From assembly GCA_001897535.1 (NCBI GenBank), contig MKTC01000039.1, forward strand, positions 1 through 49,427: a DNA stretch of 49,427 nt. The letters run 5' to 3'. Below, in pieces: positions 1 through 9,138 of this stretch (position 1 is its first letter; every line of letters begins with the position of its first letter). Both the position numbers and the translations under genes were made by a program. This stretch comes from Bacteroidetes bacterium 37-13 (GTDB lineage: Bacteria; Bacteroidota; Bacteroidia; Chitinophagales; LD1). The notes under the pieces are model-generated. The model was not told where the DNA came from, searched no databases, and worked only from the letters and a program-made list of their open reading frames with translations.

Positions 1-2
1 CA

Positions 3-209
3 GCTATTAAACATGTATTGATGGCAGCTTTAGCCTACAACCTGAAAAAACTATTGAAATTTGTGCCTAAAAAAGTCCGGAGCAATGCCCAAAAATTAGA
101 AGTTCCACAAGGAATATTCGGGTTTATTCAAAACACGCTGCTCCAAATTGAAAAAGGTCTTTTTAGCGCCACTCAAAAACACAGCTATTTTTCTCTGCTC
201 CTCAACTAA
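3..209 (+). CDS. IS transposase, C-terminal fragment (cut by window edge)
   Basis: The open frame runs in from the left edge and reads AIKHVLMAALAYNLKKLLKF, then a basic tail, ending at TAA 207-209. An Ala/Leu-rich helix running into YNLKKLLKF is typical of the extreme C-terminus of DDE transposases of the IS1182-like group, known from memory of the family. Only about 68 residues are visible, so the DDE catalytic residues lie outside the window and completeness cannot be judged. The in-frame TTG/ATG near 18-23 is very unlikely to be a real start, because the family pattern continues upstream of it. The family assignment is moderately sure; that it is a transposase is likely. Confidence 0.6.
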   Translation, partial: AIKHVLMAALAYNLKKLLKFVPKKVRSNAQKLEVPQGIFGFIQNTLLQIEKGLFSATQKHSYFSLLLN

Positions 210-403
210 ACCTTGCTTAAATCGCTTCTAATAAAGCCGTTTTTTTCGGTGTTTTTGATACTGGTTTGCTTAATGAGGTGGTTGTGCAACGGTTACGGCT
301 GTTATACATATTTTAGAAGGCATCTTCCTAAAATCAAATCTCAAAGCCCATAAAATCTAAATTTCTAAGCCTCACTTTAGAAAAACCGTATCGAATATTT
401 ATG
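210..403. other. Non-coding 3' flank of the insertion sequence
   Basis: No gene is supported between the transposase stop and the BatA-like gene at 504. The segment near 280-300 (TTGTGCAACGGTTACGGC) looks like an insertion-sequence terminal repeat, so the right end of the element may lie there. The left end is outside the window, so neither the inverted repeat nor a target duplication can be confirmed. Confidence 0.3.
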
Positions 404-437
404 TTTGCTAAATCATTATCGGCTGTAAGTAATTTTG
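404..437 (+). promoter_or_regulatory. Candidate Bacteroidota promoter for the BatA-like/mlaD genes
   Basis: TTTG at 404-407 and TAATTTTG at 430-437 are separated by 22 bases. This matches the Bacteroidota pattern TTG/TTTG, 17-23 bases, TAnnTTTG. Transcription would begin near 444 and leave a leader of about 60 bases before the ATG at 504. Confidence 0.4.
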
Positions 438-503
438 CGTTTATCGCTGTTACACAAACGGTAAATTTTAGAAGCCACATAAGCGGTTTCACTTTTTTAA
501 ATT

Positions 504-2552
504 ATGCAACTGCTGTATCCGGCATTCTTGTGGGCGTTTTTACTATTGGCAATTCCAATAATTATACATCTATTTCGCTTTAGAAGATACAAAACTGTTT
601 TCTTTAGCAATGTACGTTTTTTAAAAGCCGTTCAGCAAGAAAGCACTTCCAGAAACAGACTAAAACACTTATTGGTACTGGCTTGTCGCTTGCTGGCACT
701 TAGCGCACTTATTCTTGCTTTTGCACAACCTTTTTTAGCAGGAAACCAACAGCAAGTTGCCGGAAGCAAAAATTACATCAGCGTTTTTATTGATAATTCT
801 TTCACTATGAATAGGCTTAGCAATAACTTTTCACTCTTAGATAAAGCCAAACAAACTGCTACCGAATTGGTGAAAAGTTTTGATGAGCAAGATCGCTTTC
901 AATTGCTCACAAATAATTTTGGAGGAAACGAGAATAGGCTTTTAAACAAAGATGAAATGCTTGCTGCCATTGATGAAGTTGCCTTTTCTTCTGCCACAAA
1001 AAATTTAGAAACCATTGCAAAGCGGCAAAATGAAGTGCTTTCTATGGAAGGCAGCAACGAAAAAACAGCATTTGTGCTTTCAGATTTTCAAAGCACCATG
1101 GTGAATAAATATACTTTTCAAGATTCCTCTTTTAACTTGAATTTAATTCCGTTTGAAACTGCAACTTTAGAAAATATAGGTATTGACACTTGTTTCTTTG
1201 CAGAGCCTTTTCAAATAGTAGGAAAAACTGTTACGCTATTTGTGAAAGTGAAAAATTACGGAAGTGAAGATGCAGCAAATATTCCGCTTTCGTTTACCTT
1301 AAACGGGCAAACAAAATCAAGTTTAGAAATAAATATTGCTGCCGGAAGTTCTGCAATAGATACTTTAGTTTTTATACCTGAAAAAGCAGGATGGAACGAA
1401 GCCAACATTTCAATTACAGATGAGCCTGTAACTTTCGACAACAATTTTTATTTGAGTTTTAATGCCGATGCAAAATTGAATGTTTTAAGCATCAGCGAGG
1501 GCAGCAACAAGTTTATCCACGCGGTGTTTGGCAAAAACGAACAATTTGCTTTAGAAGAGTCTTCACCCAATATTTCTATACAAGATGCAAGCCGATATTC
1601 GTTAGTAGTAGTAAGCAATTTAAAAAACATTTCGAGCGAACTTTCTGCATGGCTGAGCAACTATATTTCGAGTGGCGGCTCGGTGATAGTTTTTCCTGCG
1701 TTTGATGCAGATAAAAATAGCTACAATAAATTTTTACTAAGCAACAACGCATTGCAAATTGATGGCTTTTCCGAAGAGCAAACTCAAGTTTCTAACATCA
1801 ACTTGGCACAAAATATTTTTAGAGATGTGTTTGAGAAAACGCCTGAAAATATGCGCTTTCCGCAAGTAAATAAATATGCGATTTTTAGCCATGCACTTGC
1901 TGCCAACAAAGAAGACATTTTAAAAACAAAAGAAGATAACTTGCTCATGGCGCGCTTTACAAACGGAGCCGGGAACTTATATGTGAGCGCAGTTTCGGCT
2001 GATGCACAAAACAGCGAATTGCCCAGCAGCGCAATTTTTGCACCAATGCTTTTTAAAATGGCAGTGCTGAGCAATGCCACTTCTGCAATGGAATTTACCA
2101 TTGGCAGTAATGCCGCATTTAGCGTTGCCACCACCAACACTAAAGAAACTTTCTATCGTTTAAAAAACCAACAAACAGAATTTATTCCGCAGCAGTTTTT
2201 AACTAATAATTCCACTTCAATTATTCCGGGCGAAAGCCTAAAAACAGCAGGATTTTACAATGTAGTTTTACCCGGAAGCGATAGTGCAACAGCCATTTTA
2301 GCAGCAAACTACAATCGTGCAGAAAGCGATATGAAATTTTTATCTGCATCGGATTTAAAAACCCAATTTGAAAACAATGCAAATGTGCATGTGCTTTCAG
2401 GCTCATTTTTAGCATCAGGAAAAAATATTGCAGAAGCAGTTCATTCCAAACCTTTATGGAAATATTTTTTAGCGGCTGCACTCGCGTTTTTACTATTAGA
2501 AACACTTCTATTACGCTTTTGGGAAACAGACCAATTTGCTAAAGCCGCTTAA
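504..2552 (+). CDS. BatA-like membrane protein with vWA-like domain
   Basis: 682 residues. The N-terminus (MQLLYPAFLWAFLLLAIPII, then HLFRFRRYK and a second hydrophobic helix at about 60-80) is the double-transmembrane BatA N-terminal domain found across Bacteroidota. A von Willebrand A-like region follows: YISVFIDNSFTM near 90 gives a DxSxT motif, a variant of the metal-binding DxSxS. The middle (about 200-640) looks like beta-rich periplasmic domains, and a C-terminal helix lies at about 653-670. The Bat family is linked to stress tolerance and envelope integrity, but this paralogue's role is unknown. The MlaD gene follows after 37 bases, probably in the same transcript. There is no moxR or other bat gene next to it, so it is not a classical bat operon. 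Confidence 0.75.
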   Translation: MQLLYPAFLWAFLLLAIPIIIHLFRFRRYKTVFFSNVRFLKAVQQESTSRNRLKHLLVLACRLLALSALILAFAQPFLAGNQQQVAGSKNYISVFIDNSFTMNRLSNNFSLLDKAKQTATELVKSFDEQDRFQLLTNNFGGNENRLLNKDEMLAAIDEVAFSSATKNLETIAKRQNEVLSMEGSNEKTAFVLSDFQSTMVNKYTFQDSSFNLNLIPFETATLENIGIDTCFFAEPFQIVGKTVTLFVKVKNYGSEDAANIPLSFTLNGQTKSSLEINIAAGSSAIDTLVFIPEKAGWNEANISITDEPVTFDNNFYLSFNADAKLNVLSISEGSNKFIHAVFGKNEQFALEESSPNISIQDASRYSLVVVSNLKNISSELSAWLSNYISSGGSVIVFPAFDADKNSYNKFLLSNNALQIDGFSEEQTQVSNINLAQNIFRDVFEKTPENMRFPQVNKYAIFSHALAANKEDILKTKEDNLLMARFTNGAGNLYVSAVSADAQNSELPSSAIFAPMLFKMAVLSNATSAMEFTIGSNAAFSVATTNTKETFYRLKNQQTEFIPQQFLTNNSTSIIPGESLKTAGFYNVVLPGSDSATAILAANYNRAESDMKFLSASDLKTQFENNANVHVLSGSFLASGKNIAEAVHSKPLWKYFLAAALAFLLLETLLLRFWETDQFAKAA

Positions 2553-2589
2553 ACCTTTATTTTTGATTAATTGATATAATATAAAGCCA

Positions 2590-3597
2590 GTGAGTAACGC
2601 AACCAAAGTAGGAATATTCAGTATTATTACCGTTATCATTTTTATCCTCGGATTTTATTTTTTGAAAGGTATAAACTTGTTTATTGCCAAGAATAAATAC
2701 TATGCCGTTTACGATAAAGTTGATGGATTATACAAATCAAACCAAGTAGTGGTAAATGGGTTTAAAATCGGTATGGTTTCTGATATGAAATACAACCCTG
2801 CCAACGGAAAAATAACAGTAGAGTTTACAGTTGATGACGACATTCCTTTGCCGGAAGATTCACGCGCCACCATACTTTCTACCGATTTTTTAGGTGGCAA
2901 AGTTTTAAATGTAGAGCTTGGGCACAGCACAAAAATTTTAGACAATTTAGATACGGTTCAATCAGCATTTCAAAGTGATTTATTAGGTGGAATTTCTGAA
3001 AAACTAAATCCTGTGATGGGAAAAGTTGGAACTGTTTTATCTGAATTAGAAGTTACACTCAAGGAAATAAATTCTCTCTTCAAATCCGGGCAAGATGCAA
3101 GCATTCGCGATGCCGTAGCCAACTTAAACAAATCGCTTGCGCACATCGAAAAAATTACCAAAGAGTTTGAAACGCTTGCTGAAAACGGAACTATCCAAAA
3201 TTCATTAAAGAATATTGAAGGCATCACCGGAAATTTGAACAAAAGCAATACCGATATTTCAAACATGCTTAAAAACCTTTCTAACATCACCGATTCTGTA
3301 GCTGCGGCTGATTTAAAAGGAACGATAGAAAATGCAAAAGGTGCAATTGCTCAACTACAAGGTATTTTGAATGAAGTAAACAGCGGAAAAGGCACCATCG
3401 GCAAACTTGTGAAAGATGAAAAACTTTATGCCGATTTAGACTCTACAGTTAATAGTTTAGATGTGTTACTTAAAGATGTGAAAGCAAATCCATATCGCTA
3501 CGTAAACATTTCAGTTTTTGGCGGCAAAAAACGCGATGATGCTTATTTAAAAAAGCAAGCAAAACAACAAGCCAAAGAAGCGGCTAAAACCAAATAG
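2590..3597 (+). CDS. MlaD/MCE-family lipid-transport protein
   Basis: 335 residues with a GTG start that gives MSNATKVGIFSIITVIIF. One N-terminal transmembrane anchor (about 7-24) is followed by an MCE domain (about 38-115, with VVVNGFKIGMVSDM and the later DFLGGKVLNVE). A long helical region (about 140-300) follows, with repeated short motifs such as NLNKS and GIT, then a Lys/Ala-rich tail. Family knowledge: MlaD proteins are substrate-binding parts of ABC systems moving phospholipids between inner and outer membranes, and the helical region may form a tunnel or barrel. No MlaE or MlaF gene is adjacent, so its ABC partner is encoded elsewhere. Confidence 0.85.
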   Translation: MSNATKVGIFSIITVIIFILGFYFLKGINLFIAKNKYYAVYDKVDGLYKSNQVVVNGFKIGMVSDMKYNPANGKITVEFTVDDDIPLPEDSRATILSTDFLGGKVLNVELGHSTKILDNLDTVQSAFQSDLLGGISEKLNPVMGKVGTVLSELEVTLKEINSLFKSGQDASIRDAVANLNKSLAHIEKITKEFETLAENGTIQNSLKNIEGITGNLNKSNTDISNMLKNLSNITDSVAAADLKGTIENAKGAIAQLQGILNEVNSGKGTIGKLVKDEKLYADLDSTVNSLDVLLKDVKANPYRYVNISVFGGKKRDDAYLKKQAKQQAKEAAKTK

Positions 3598-3613
3598 CAA
3601 TTAGTTTCCTTCT

Positions 3614-4615
3614 ATGATATTTATTACCGGAGCTACCGGCTTATTGGGTTCGCACTTAGCAAAAAACTTAATAGCAAAAGGAGAGCAGGTTACTGCGCTT
3701 AAACGCAGCACTTCAAACTTAGCGCTACTCGGTGAATATGCTAATAAAATAACTTGGATAGAAGGCGACCTAAGCAATATAGATGCACTAAACGAAGCCA
3801 CTAAAAATGCCGAAAAAGTTTTTCACTGTGCCGCGCTAATTTCTTTCTTAAAAAAAGACAGAACCGCACTTTATAAAACTAATGTAGAAGGCACTGCAAA
3901 CGTGATGAATGCTGCTTTGGCAAATGGAGTAAAGAAACTTGTACATGTAAGTTCTGTTGCGGCTTTTGGCTTTTCAAAAAAAGGAGAAACCATTAGCGAA
4001 AAAACCGTTTACGATGAAGAAAAAGGTTTAGCTTATTATTTTAAAAGTAAACACTTTGGCGAGCGCGAAGCTTGGCGAGCGCAAGCAGAAGGATTAAACG
4101 TGGTGATAGCCAATCCTTCAACCATTTTAGGTGGTGGCTGGTGGAATGTAGAACCAAATAGTTTGTTCTTCCAAGTAAAGAAAAAAATGCCCTTTTATAC
4201 GCAAGGTTCAAATGGTTTTGTAGATGTGCGCGATGTAGCAAAAGCCTTAGAAATTTTAATGGAAAAAGCAGAAAGCGGTTCGCAATACATTATTAGTGCC
4301 GAAAACCATTCATTTAAAAATTTACTATCGCTTATTGCTGAAACATTGCAAGTGCCAACGCCTTCAATTGGACTAAATTATCCTTTGGCAAAAGCTGCAA
4401 TTTTATATTCAAGTTTGAGCTCGCTCTTATTCAACAAAAAACCATTGCTCACCAACGATAAATATTTAATTGCCAATAGCAATTTTAAATACAACAACCA
4501 ACGCTTTGTTCAAGACTTTTCTTTTCAATATATACCAACAAAAGAAACCATAAAAAGCACTTGTGTGCTACTGAATAACAGCCTTCAAAAAGGAGAAAAA
4601 TTCGGTATTTTATAG
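3614..4615 (+). CDS. NAD-dependent epimerase/dehydratase (extended SDR)
   Basis: 333 residues. The Rossmann glycine motif is G6-A-T-G9-L-L-G12. Acidic GDL at 51-53 follows the third strand. The active-site Ser lies in HVSSVAAFG (113-114), and the catalytic pair is Y142-F-K-S-K146. This is the extended SDR fold of sugar-nucleotide epimerases, dihydroflavonol reductase-like and 3-beta-HSD-like enzymes; NPSTILGGG near 170 favours the DFR-like branch. The substrate cannot be read from sequence. It starts 16 bases after mlaD on the same strand and ends only 2 bases from the convergent kinase-like gene. Confidence 0.8.
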   Translation: MIFITGATGLLGSHLAKNLIAKGEQVTALKRSTSNLALLGEYANKITWIEGDLSNIDALNEATKNAEKVFHCAALISFLKKDRTALYKTNVEGTANVMNAALANGVKKLVHVSSVAAFGFSKKGETISEKTVYDEEKGLAYYFKSKHFGEREAWRAQAEGLNVVIANPSTILGGGWWNVEPNSLFFQVKKKMPFYTQGSNGFVDVRDVAKALEILMEKAESGSQYIISAENHSFKNLLSLIAETLQVPTPSIGLNYPLAKAAILYSSLSSLLFNKKPLLTNDKYLIANSNFKYNNQRFVQDFSFQYIPTKETIKSTCVLLNNSLQKGEKFGIL

Positions 4616-4617
4616 CA

Positions 4618-5469
4618 CTACTTTGTAAATTTTTTTATTGCATCTGCAATGGTTTTTATTTCTTGTTCCATTTGCTTTACTGCTTGCATTAAATGCAGCT
4701 TAAAATCTTGTTGTTGTTCTTTGCTGTTATTTTCCTTTGCTAAAAGTATTGCAAATCCTGATATACTGCGCAGTGGCTCGCGCAAGTGATGGTATGTTTT
4801 CGTAAAGAGCTTGGTTAAATTTGCATTGTTCTGTTCTAATGAATTATTGATGCGCTCTATTTCTTCAATATCTCTATTCAAATTTTGCAAGCTCAAATAA
4901 GTTAATACTAAATTCAGTAGCAGCAACAACACTACTGATACGCTTATTATGCTTAACCTTTTATACTCCTGACTATTTTTCTCTCTAATATCATTTAGCA
5001 AAGAGAACGTAATATTTGTATTGTTTAATTGAATACTATCCATCAATACTTTGCCATGCCCACTTGCAACAGCAGCTACCGCCAATCCATTATTGTTAGA
5101 TTCTATCAAATAAATCACATTATCCATAAACGCTGCTTTTTTAGCGTAAAACGAATCCACTCTACTTATCTCGTCAGACACAATTTCACTTTCACTCTGT
5201 GTAATTTCTATTTTTGAAAATTCGTTCTTAGCCATCATGTAAGCATCAAAAAATAGCTGATTCTTTGTGAGTACATATCCTCTAAAAGAACTTTCGGCAT
5301 CCAACGCTAACTCTACTCGCTTATTTAGCTTTTTAATAGTTTGCTCTGTGTTGCCGATTTCTTCTGAATTGCTTCTAACCTGAGTTAAAAAGAAAATAGT
5401 TCCCACTGAAAGCAGAAAAAGCAACACCGGGTTGATATACAATATAACTATTCTCTTGTTAATGTTCAT
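4618..5469 (-). CDS. CHASE3-type sensor with HisKA-like helix but no ATPase domain
   Basis: 283 residues. Transmembrane helix 1 is about 8-30. The extracytoplasmic helical region (31-165) contains ESSFRGYVLT, the hallmark of CHASE3 domains. Transmembrane helix 2 is about 171-195, followed by a short coiled coil. Near 225-235 lies YHHLREPLRSISGF, closely matching the SHDLKEPLR phospho-acceptor box of histidine kinases, with H227 in the His position. The protein ends about 45 residues later, with no N, G1, F or G2 boxes. The convergent epimerase gene begins 3 bases after the stop, so the ATPase domain has not simply shifted frame. It is either a receptor/phosphotransfer-like protein or a truncated kinase. 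The YbhN-like gene upstream ends 6 bases from its start, suggesting co-transcription. Confidence 0.7.
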   Translation of the reverse strand: MNINKRIVILYINPVLLFLLSVGTIFFLTQVRSNSEEIGNTEQTIKKLNKRVELALDAESSFRGYVLTKNQLFFDAYMMAKNEFSKIEITQSESEIVSDEISRVDSFYAKKAAFMDNVIYLIESNNNGLAVAAVASGHGKVLMDSIQLNNTNITFSLLNDIREKNSQEYKRLSIISVSVVLLLLLNLVLTYLSLQNLNRDIEEIERINNSLEQNNANLTKLFTKTYHHLREPLRSISGFAILLAKENNSKEQQQDFKLHLMQAVKQMEQEIKTIADAIKKFTK

Positions 5470-5475
5470 AGCTAT

Positions 5476-6540
5476 CTAATTGTTTACACGTTTCAACCAC
5501 TTTGGCAAAATAAACACACCGGCTAAAATATAATTATAGTAACTAAACAAACGCCAAACTGTTGCAACCGCAGCCGAAAGCCCACCCGGAATAAACTCAC
5601 AGTTTAATGCTATAAAACTCAACTCTGCCAAGCCGCTTGCTCCTGGTGTAGAAGGCAACAACAAGAATGTCCACAAAACATATTGCCGCGAAAAAATATC
5701 GAACTGATTTAAGTTTACATCTGTGAATGCTAAAAATAAAGCATTTGCTAAAGCATGTCTACTTATCCAAGCAATTATGGTTACCAGTGAAATTTTTACC
5801 CAAAATCCCACACTCTCTTTTTTAAAATGGTTGGCAGTAATTTCAAGTTCGTTGCCTAAACTTTCCAAATTAGTTTCAAAGCGTTTTAAAAACCTTATTT
5901 TCCCTAAACGGTGAATTACATTTTTCAGCTTTTCGGGTTTTGCTAATAAGCCGATGATTAAGAAAACGCTGATTACAATTTGTGCAGCATACACAATCCA
6001 TGCCGCTTTTGAAAGTGAGCGTAAACCTTGCAACACAAAACGTCCGTCTAAATCGGCACAATGCGAAGAAACATCAAACATTGCCATTCCGTTTATTACA
6101 AACAGCAGCGTGAACACCACTACAAACGCCAGATTATCTAAAATTACTGTGAGCATAATTGTGGCAATGGTTTGCCCGTAGCTTATACCTTCTTTGCGCA
6201 AAATAAAAAGTGCTAATGCAATGCCACCAACAGCTCCGGGCGTTACCGCACTGCCAAACTCCCACAATAAAATTACTTGCAAACTAACCCACCAGCTCAT
6301 TTTGCTGCCGGTTACTTTCTTTATGCGATACATATAAGCTAAATCGCGCAACGAAACGGTGATAAGTGCAAAAAATAATCCCACCAACAACTGTTGTGAC
6401 AATTCTATTTTTTCAAGTGTTTTAAAACTAAAATTACTTGCAATTAAATAAACAGAAACACTAAGGCTCAACAATACGGGAAGCCAAATTGCTCTTAAAT
6501 TCAATGGTAGTTTTTCAGTATTTGGCTGTTGGTTCTGCAT
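5476..6540 (-). CDS. YbhN/AglD-like integral membrane protein (UPF0104)
   Basis: 354 residues, almost entirely hydrophobic with about eight predicted helices. LLWEFGSAVTPGAVGG (near 100) and LLPSTPGASGLAE (near 295-310) are the two conserved Pro-Gly loops of the lysylphosphatidylglycerol-synthase transmembrane/UPF0104 family. Members act as flippases or as the membrane half of MprF; here there is no soluble synthetase domain, so an MprF role is not supported. It is transcribed leftward with the CHASE3 protein 6 bases downstream. Confidence 0.8.
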   Translation of the reverse strand: MQNQQPNTEKLPLNLRAIWLPVLLSLSVSVYLIASNFSFKTLEKIELSQQLLVGLFFALITVSLRDLAYMYRIKKVTGSKMSWWVSLQVILLWEFGSAVTPGAVGGIALALFILRKEGISYGQTIATIMLTVILDNLAFVVVFTLLFVINGMAMFDVSSHCADLDGRFVLQGLRSLSKAAWIVYAAQIVISVFLIIGLLAKPEKLKNVIHRLGKIRFLKRFETNLESLGNELEITANHFKKESVGFWVKISLVTIIAWISRHALANALFLAFTDVNLNQFDIFSRQYVLWTFLLLPSTPGASGLAELSFIALNCEFIPGGLSAAVATVWRLFSYYNYILAGVFILPKWLKRVNN

Positions 6541-6725
6541 GAAGTTAGCGCGTGTAAATTAAGTCTAGTAGTTTAGAAGTTAAAATTACACACGTAAAAA
6601 AAAGTAAACTGAAACATTGTTTATAGATTTCTTCTATAAGATAGCTCTTTTTGTCTTATCTCAACGCTTTAAATAATACAATATCTTCAAATTTTATATC
6701 ATCAAAAAAAAAGTATTTTTACCGC

Positions 6726-6926
6726 ATGAAAATCTTTTACTTATTTTTCGCAGCATTACTTTTAGGCGCTTCTTCATGCAATAAATGTTACCGTTGTGAT
6801 TTAAGCACAACAACCGTAACCGATGTTAAAGAAATCTGTCGCAATAATTTTGAAGGCGATAAAGTAACGTTTCAAAAAACGATAGATGCTTACATTGCTG
6901 CCGGCTACAAGTGCAATGCCAAATAA
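6726..6926 (+). CDS. Small Cys-rich lipoprotein
   Basis: 66 residues, taking the ATG at 6726, which directly precedes a classical lipoprotein signal (MKIFYLFFAALLLGASSC). The frame is open 75 bases further upstream, but that part lacks signal-peptide character. After the lipid-attachment Cys come CNKCYRC and two further Cys near the C-terminus, so disulfides or metal binding are possible. Bacteroidota carry many short lipoproteins of this general pattern. No function can be assigned. Confidence 0.6.
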   Translation: MKIFYLFFAALLLGASSCNKCYRCDLSTTTVTDVKEICRNNFEGDKVTFQKTIDAYIAAGYKCNAK

Positions 6927-6952
6927 GCCTAATCGCTGCAAATAGCTTAGTA

Positions 6953-6983
6953 TTTACACAAAAAGTGTAAACTTTTCGTTTTA
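6953..6983 (+). terminator. Terminator after the small lipoprotein gene
   Basis: TTTACAC at 6953-6959 pairs with GTGTAAA at 6965-6971 around a five-A loop, and is followed by T-rich ACTTTTCGTTTT. It lies 27 bases after the stop codon. Confidence 0.5.
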
Positions 6984-7087
6984 TTACTTTTTGCCACTTT
7001 GTGAATTTCATCAATAGCTGCAACACTTAGCAGAATTGAATATTTCTCGTATCCTGTAACCGTGCCACCTAATTTCACAATAAAATT

Positions 7088-7095
7088 TATCTTCG
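7088..7095 (+). promoter_or_regulatory. Candidate -7 box upstream of yidC
   Basis: TATCTTCG differs from the Bacteroidota TAnnTTTG box at one base and is followed by CGCTCCC. The same string, TATCTTCGC then an R-CTCCC run, occurs before rpmE2. I see no good -33 element at the usual distance, so this is weak alone. Confidence 0.3.
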
Positions 7096-7146
7096 CGCTC
7101 CCGTTTTTTGGGAAAAAGTACAGAACAAAACGTTTGCAATACTAAA

Positions 7147-9030
7147 ATGGATAATCGCAATACGCTTATTGGAACGATTTTAATCGGATTGTTATTGGTA
7201 GTTTTTTTTACCTATACCAGTAAAAAACAAGAAGAACAAAAACAACTTCAAGCCAAGCAAAAAACCGAGCAACTAAAGTCGGAAACACAGCTTAAACAAG
7301 CCAACCCAAGCGAGCAAGCACTCTCTGCTTCAAACGAGCAGCCTGTTGAAGAGCTAACCGATTCTGCGGCAATTGCACAAAAAGAAAGCAACTTTGGTGC
7401 ATTTGCATCTGTAGCAACCGGAGAGTCGAAAAAAATTGTGGTTGAAAGTGATGTTCAAAAAGTAACCTTTAATACCAAAGGTGGCTTTATCGAAAGTATT
7501 CAACTTAAAAAATACAAAACTTGGGACGGCAAACCGCTTGTTTTATTTAATTCAAGCAACACAAGTTTTGCTTACCAATTTGTGGGTGCAAACAACCAGA
7601 TTGTGAGCACTGCCGATTTATATTTTGAACCGGTTGGCGAGCCATTTACAATTAGCGAAAAAGAAACCAAAACCTTTGCCCTAAGAGCAAAAGCAGGAAA
7701 TGGTTACATAGAGCAACAATACACTTTTAAAGGTGGAGATTATTTAATTGATTACAACTTAGCTTTTAAAGATTTGCAAGGTGCAGTAGCTGCTAACAAT
7801 ACTTTTATTAGTGGAAATTGGAGTAGCACATTGCCTGTTTTGGAAAAAGATTTAACGACCGAAAGACGTTATTCTGCACTCTATTTTCGCCATAAAGACA
7901 GCGATGTAGATCATTTGAGTGAAGACAAAAACGATGAGCAAAACATTAGCACACCAATGCAATGGATTTCGTTTAAGCAACAGTTTTTTAATACTACGCT
8001 TATTAGCCGCAAAGGCGATATTAAAAGCGCTTCACTTAAATCTGTTCAAGTAAATGAAGACAAAGGTTATGTAAAAAAATACAATGCCAATTTCACTATT
8101 CCATACAATAGTTCAGGTGATGTAAAATATGCTTTCAGCATTTATGCCGGACCAAATTATTACAAAACACTTTCTGATATTGGACTTGACTTTAAAGACA
8201 TTTTAAAGCTGGCTCCGGATTTCTTCCTGTTTTCTTGGATGAAATATATTACTCGAGCTATTATTTGGGTTTTCAGCTTGTTTAATTCTACACATCTTAA
8301 CTATGGTATCATTATTTTAATAATGACCATTGCCGTGAAAATAATTCTGCATCCACTCACCTATAAATCATACAAGAGTGCAGCTTCCATGAAATTGCTT
8401 CAACCGGAATTAACCGAGCTGCGCGAAAAATACAAAGACGACCAAACTCGCTTGGGTCAAGAGCAAATGAAGCTATACAGCAAAGCCGGAGTGAGTCCGT
8501 TTGGCGGTTGCCTGCCTATGCTTTTGCAAATGCCCATTTTAATGTCGATGTACTACTTTTTCCCTGCCTCAATTGAGTTGCGGCAGCAGCCATTTTTATG
8601 GGCTACCGATTTAAGTAGTTACGATGCCATTGTAACCTTTAGCAGCGCATTGCCGCTTATCGGGCAGCACATCAGTTTGTTCACCATTTTAATGACCATT
8701 ACTTCAATATTCCAAGCGGTAATGAATAAAAACATTAACCAAATGGGGCAGCAACAAGCCGGAATGCAATATCTTCCGTACATTATGCCGGTTTTCTTAA
8801 TGTTTTTATTCAATAGTTTCCCTGCGGCATTAACTTATTATTACTTGCTACAAAACGTAATTGGAATGGCGCAGCAGTGGATTATTCAAAAATTCTTTAT
8901 TGATGAAAAGAAACTGCACAAGCAAATTGAGGAAAATAAAAAGAATCCCAAACCGAAATCTTCTTGGCAACAAAAATTAGAAGAAATGCAACGCCAAACT
9001 GCTCAAAAGCAACAACAGCGAAAAAAATAA
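7147..9030 (+). CDS. yidC: Membrane protein insertase YidC
   Basis: 627 residues, starting at the ATG that gives MDNRNTLIGTILIGLLLVVF, the usual YidC N-terminal anchor; an ATG 39 bases upstream adds an atypical leader. After the first helix and a charged Gln/Lys-rich linker comes the periplasmic beta-domain (about 90-340). The conserved insertase core follows from about 350: a helix pair, LHPLTYKSYKSAASM, then KAGVSPFGGCLPMLLQMPI with the hallmark GGCLPMLLQMP, and further helices with FNSFPAALTYYYLLQN. The tail is Lys/Gln-rich, as in ribosome-binding YidC tails. YidC inserts and folds inner-membrane proteins with or without SecYEG, including F-ATPase subunits such as those encoded downstream. 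Confidence 0.97.
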   Translation: MDNRNTLIGTILIGLLLVVFFTYTSKKQEEQKQLQAKQKTEQLKSETQLKQANPSEQALSASNEQPVEELTDSAAIAQKESNFGAFASVATGESKKIVVESDVQKVTFNTKGGFIESIQLKKYKTWDGKPLVLFNSSNTSFAYQFVGANNQIVSTADLYFEPVGEPFTISEKETKTFALRAKAGNGYIEQQYTFKGGDYLIDYNLAFKDLQGAVAANNTFISGNWSSTLPVLEKDLTTERRYSALYFRHKDSDVDHLSEDKNDEQNISTPMQWISFKQQFFNTTLISRKGDIKSASLKSVQVNEDKGYVKKYNANFTIPYNSSGDVKYAFSIYAGPNYYKTLSDIGLDFKDILKLAPDFFLFSWMKYITRAIIWVFSLFNSTHLNYGIIILIMTIAVKIILHPLTYKSYKSAASMKLLQPELTELREKYKDDQTRLGQEQMKLYSKAGVSPFGGCLPMLLQMPILMSMYYFFPASIELRQQPFLWATDLSSYDAIVTFSSALPLIGQHISLFTILMTITSIFQAVMNKNINQMGQQQAGMQYLPYIMPVFLMFLFNSFPAALTYYYLLQNVIGMAQQWIIQKFFIDEKKLHKQIEENKKNPKPKSSWQQKLEEMQRQTAQKQQQRKK

Positions 9031-9138
9031 ATTGTATTTACTGAATATAAATTCGGATTAAAATTTCTTTTTTCAGATTAAACTTGCTGAAACAATAAAT
9101 ATCAGCAAAAGCTAAGCTTTCAATAAAAATAGAAACAA

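Noticed and set aside
401-583. Plus-strand ORF of 60 codons before and over the start of the BatA-like gene
   Set aside because: It overlaps the well-supported BatA start in another frame and shows no domain or signal; the DNA fits a promoter and leader instead.
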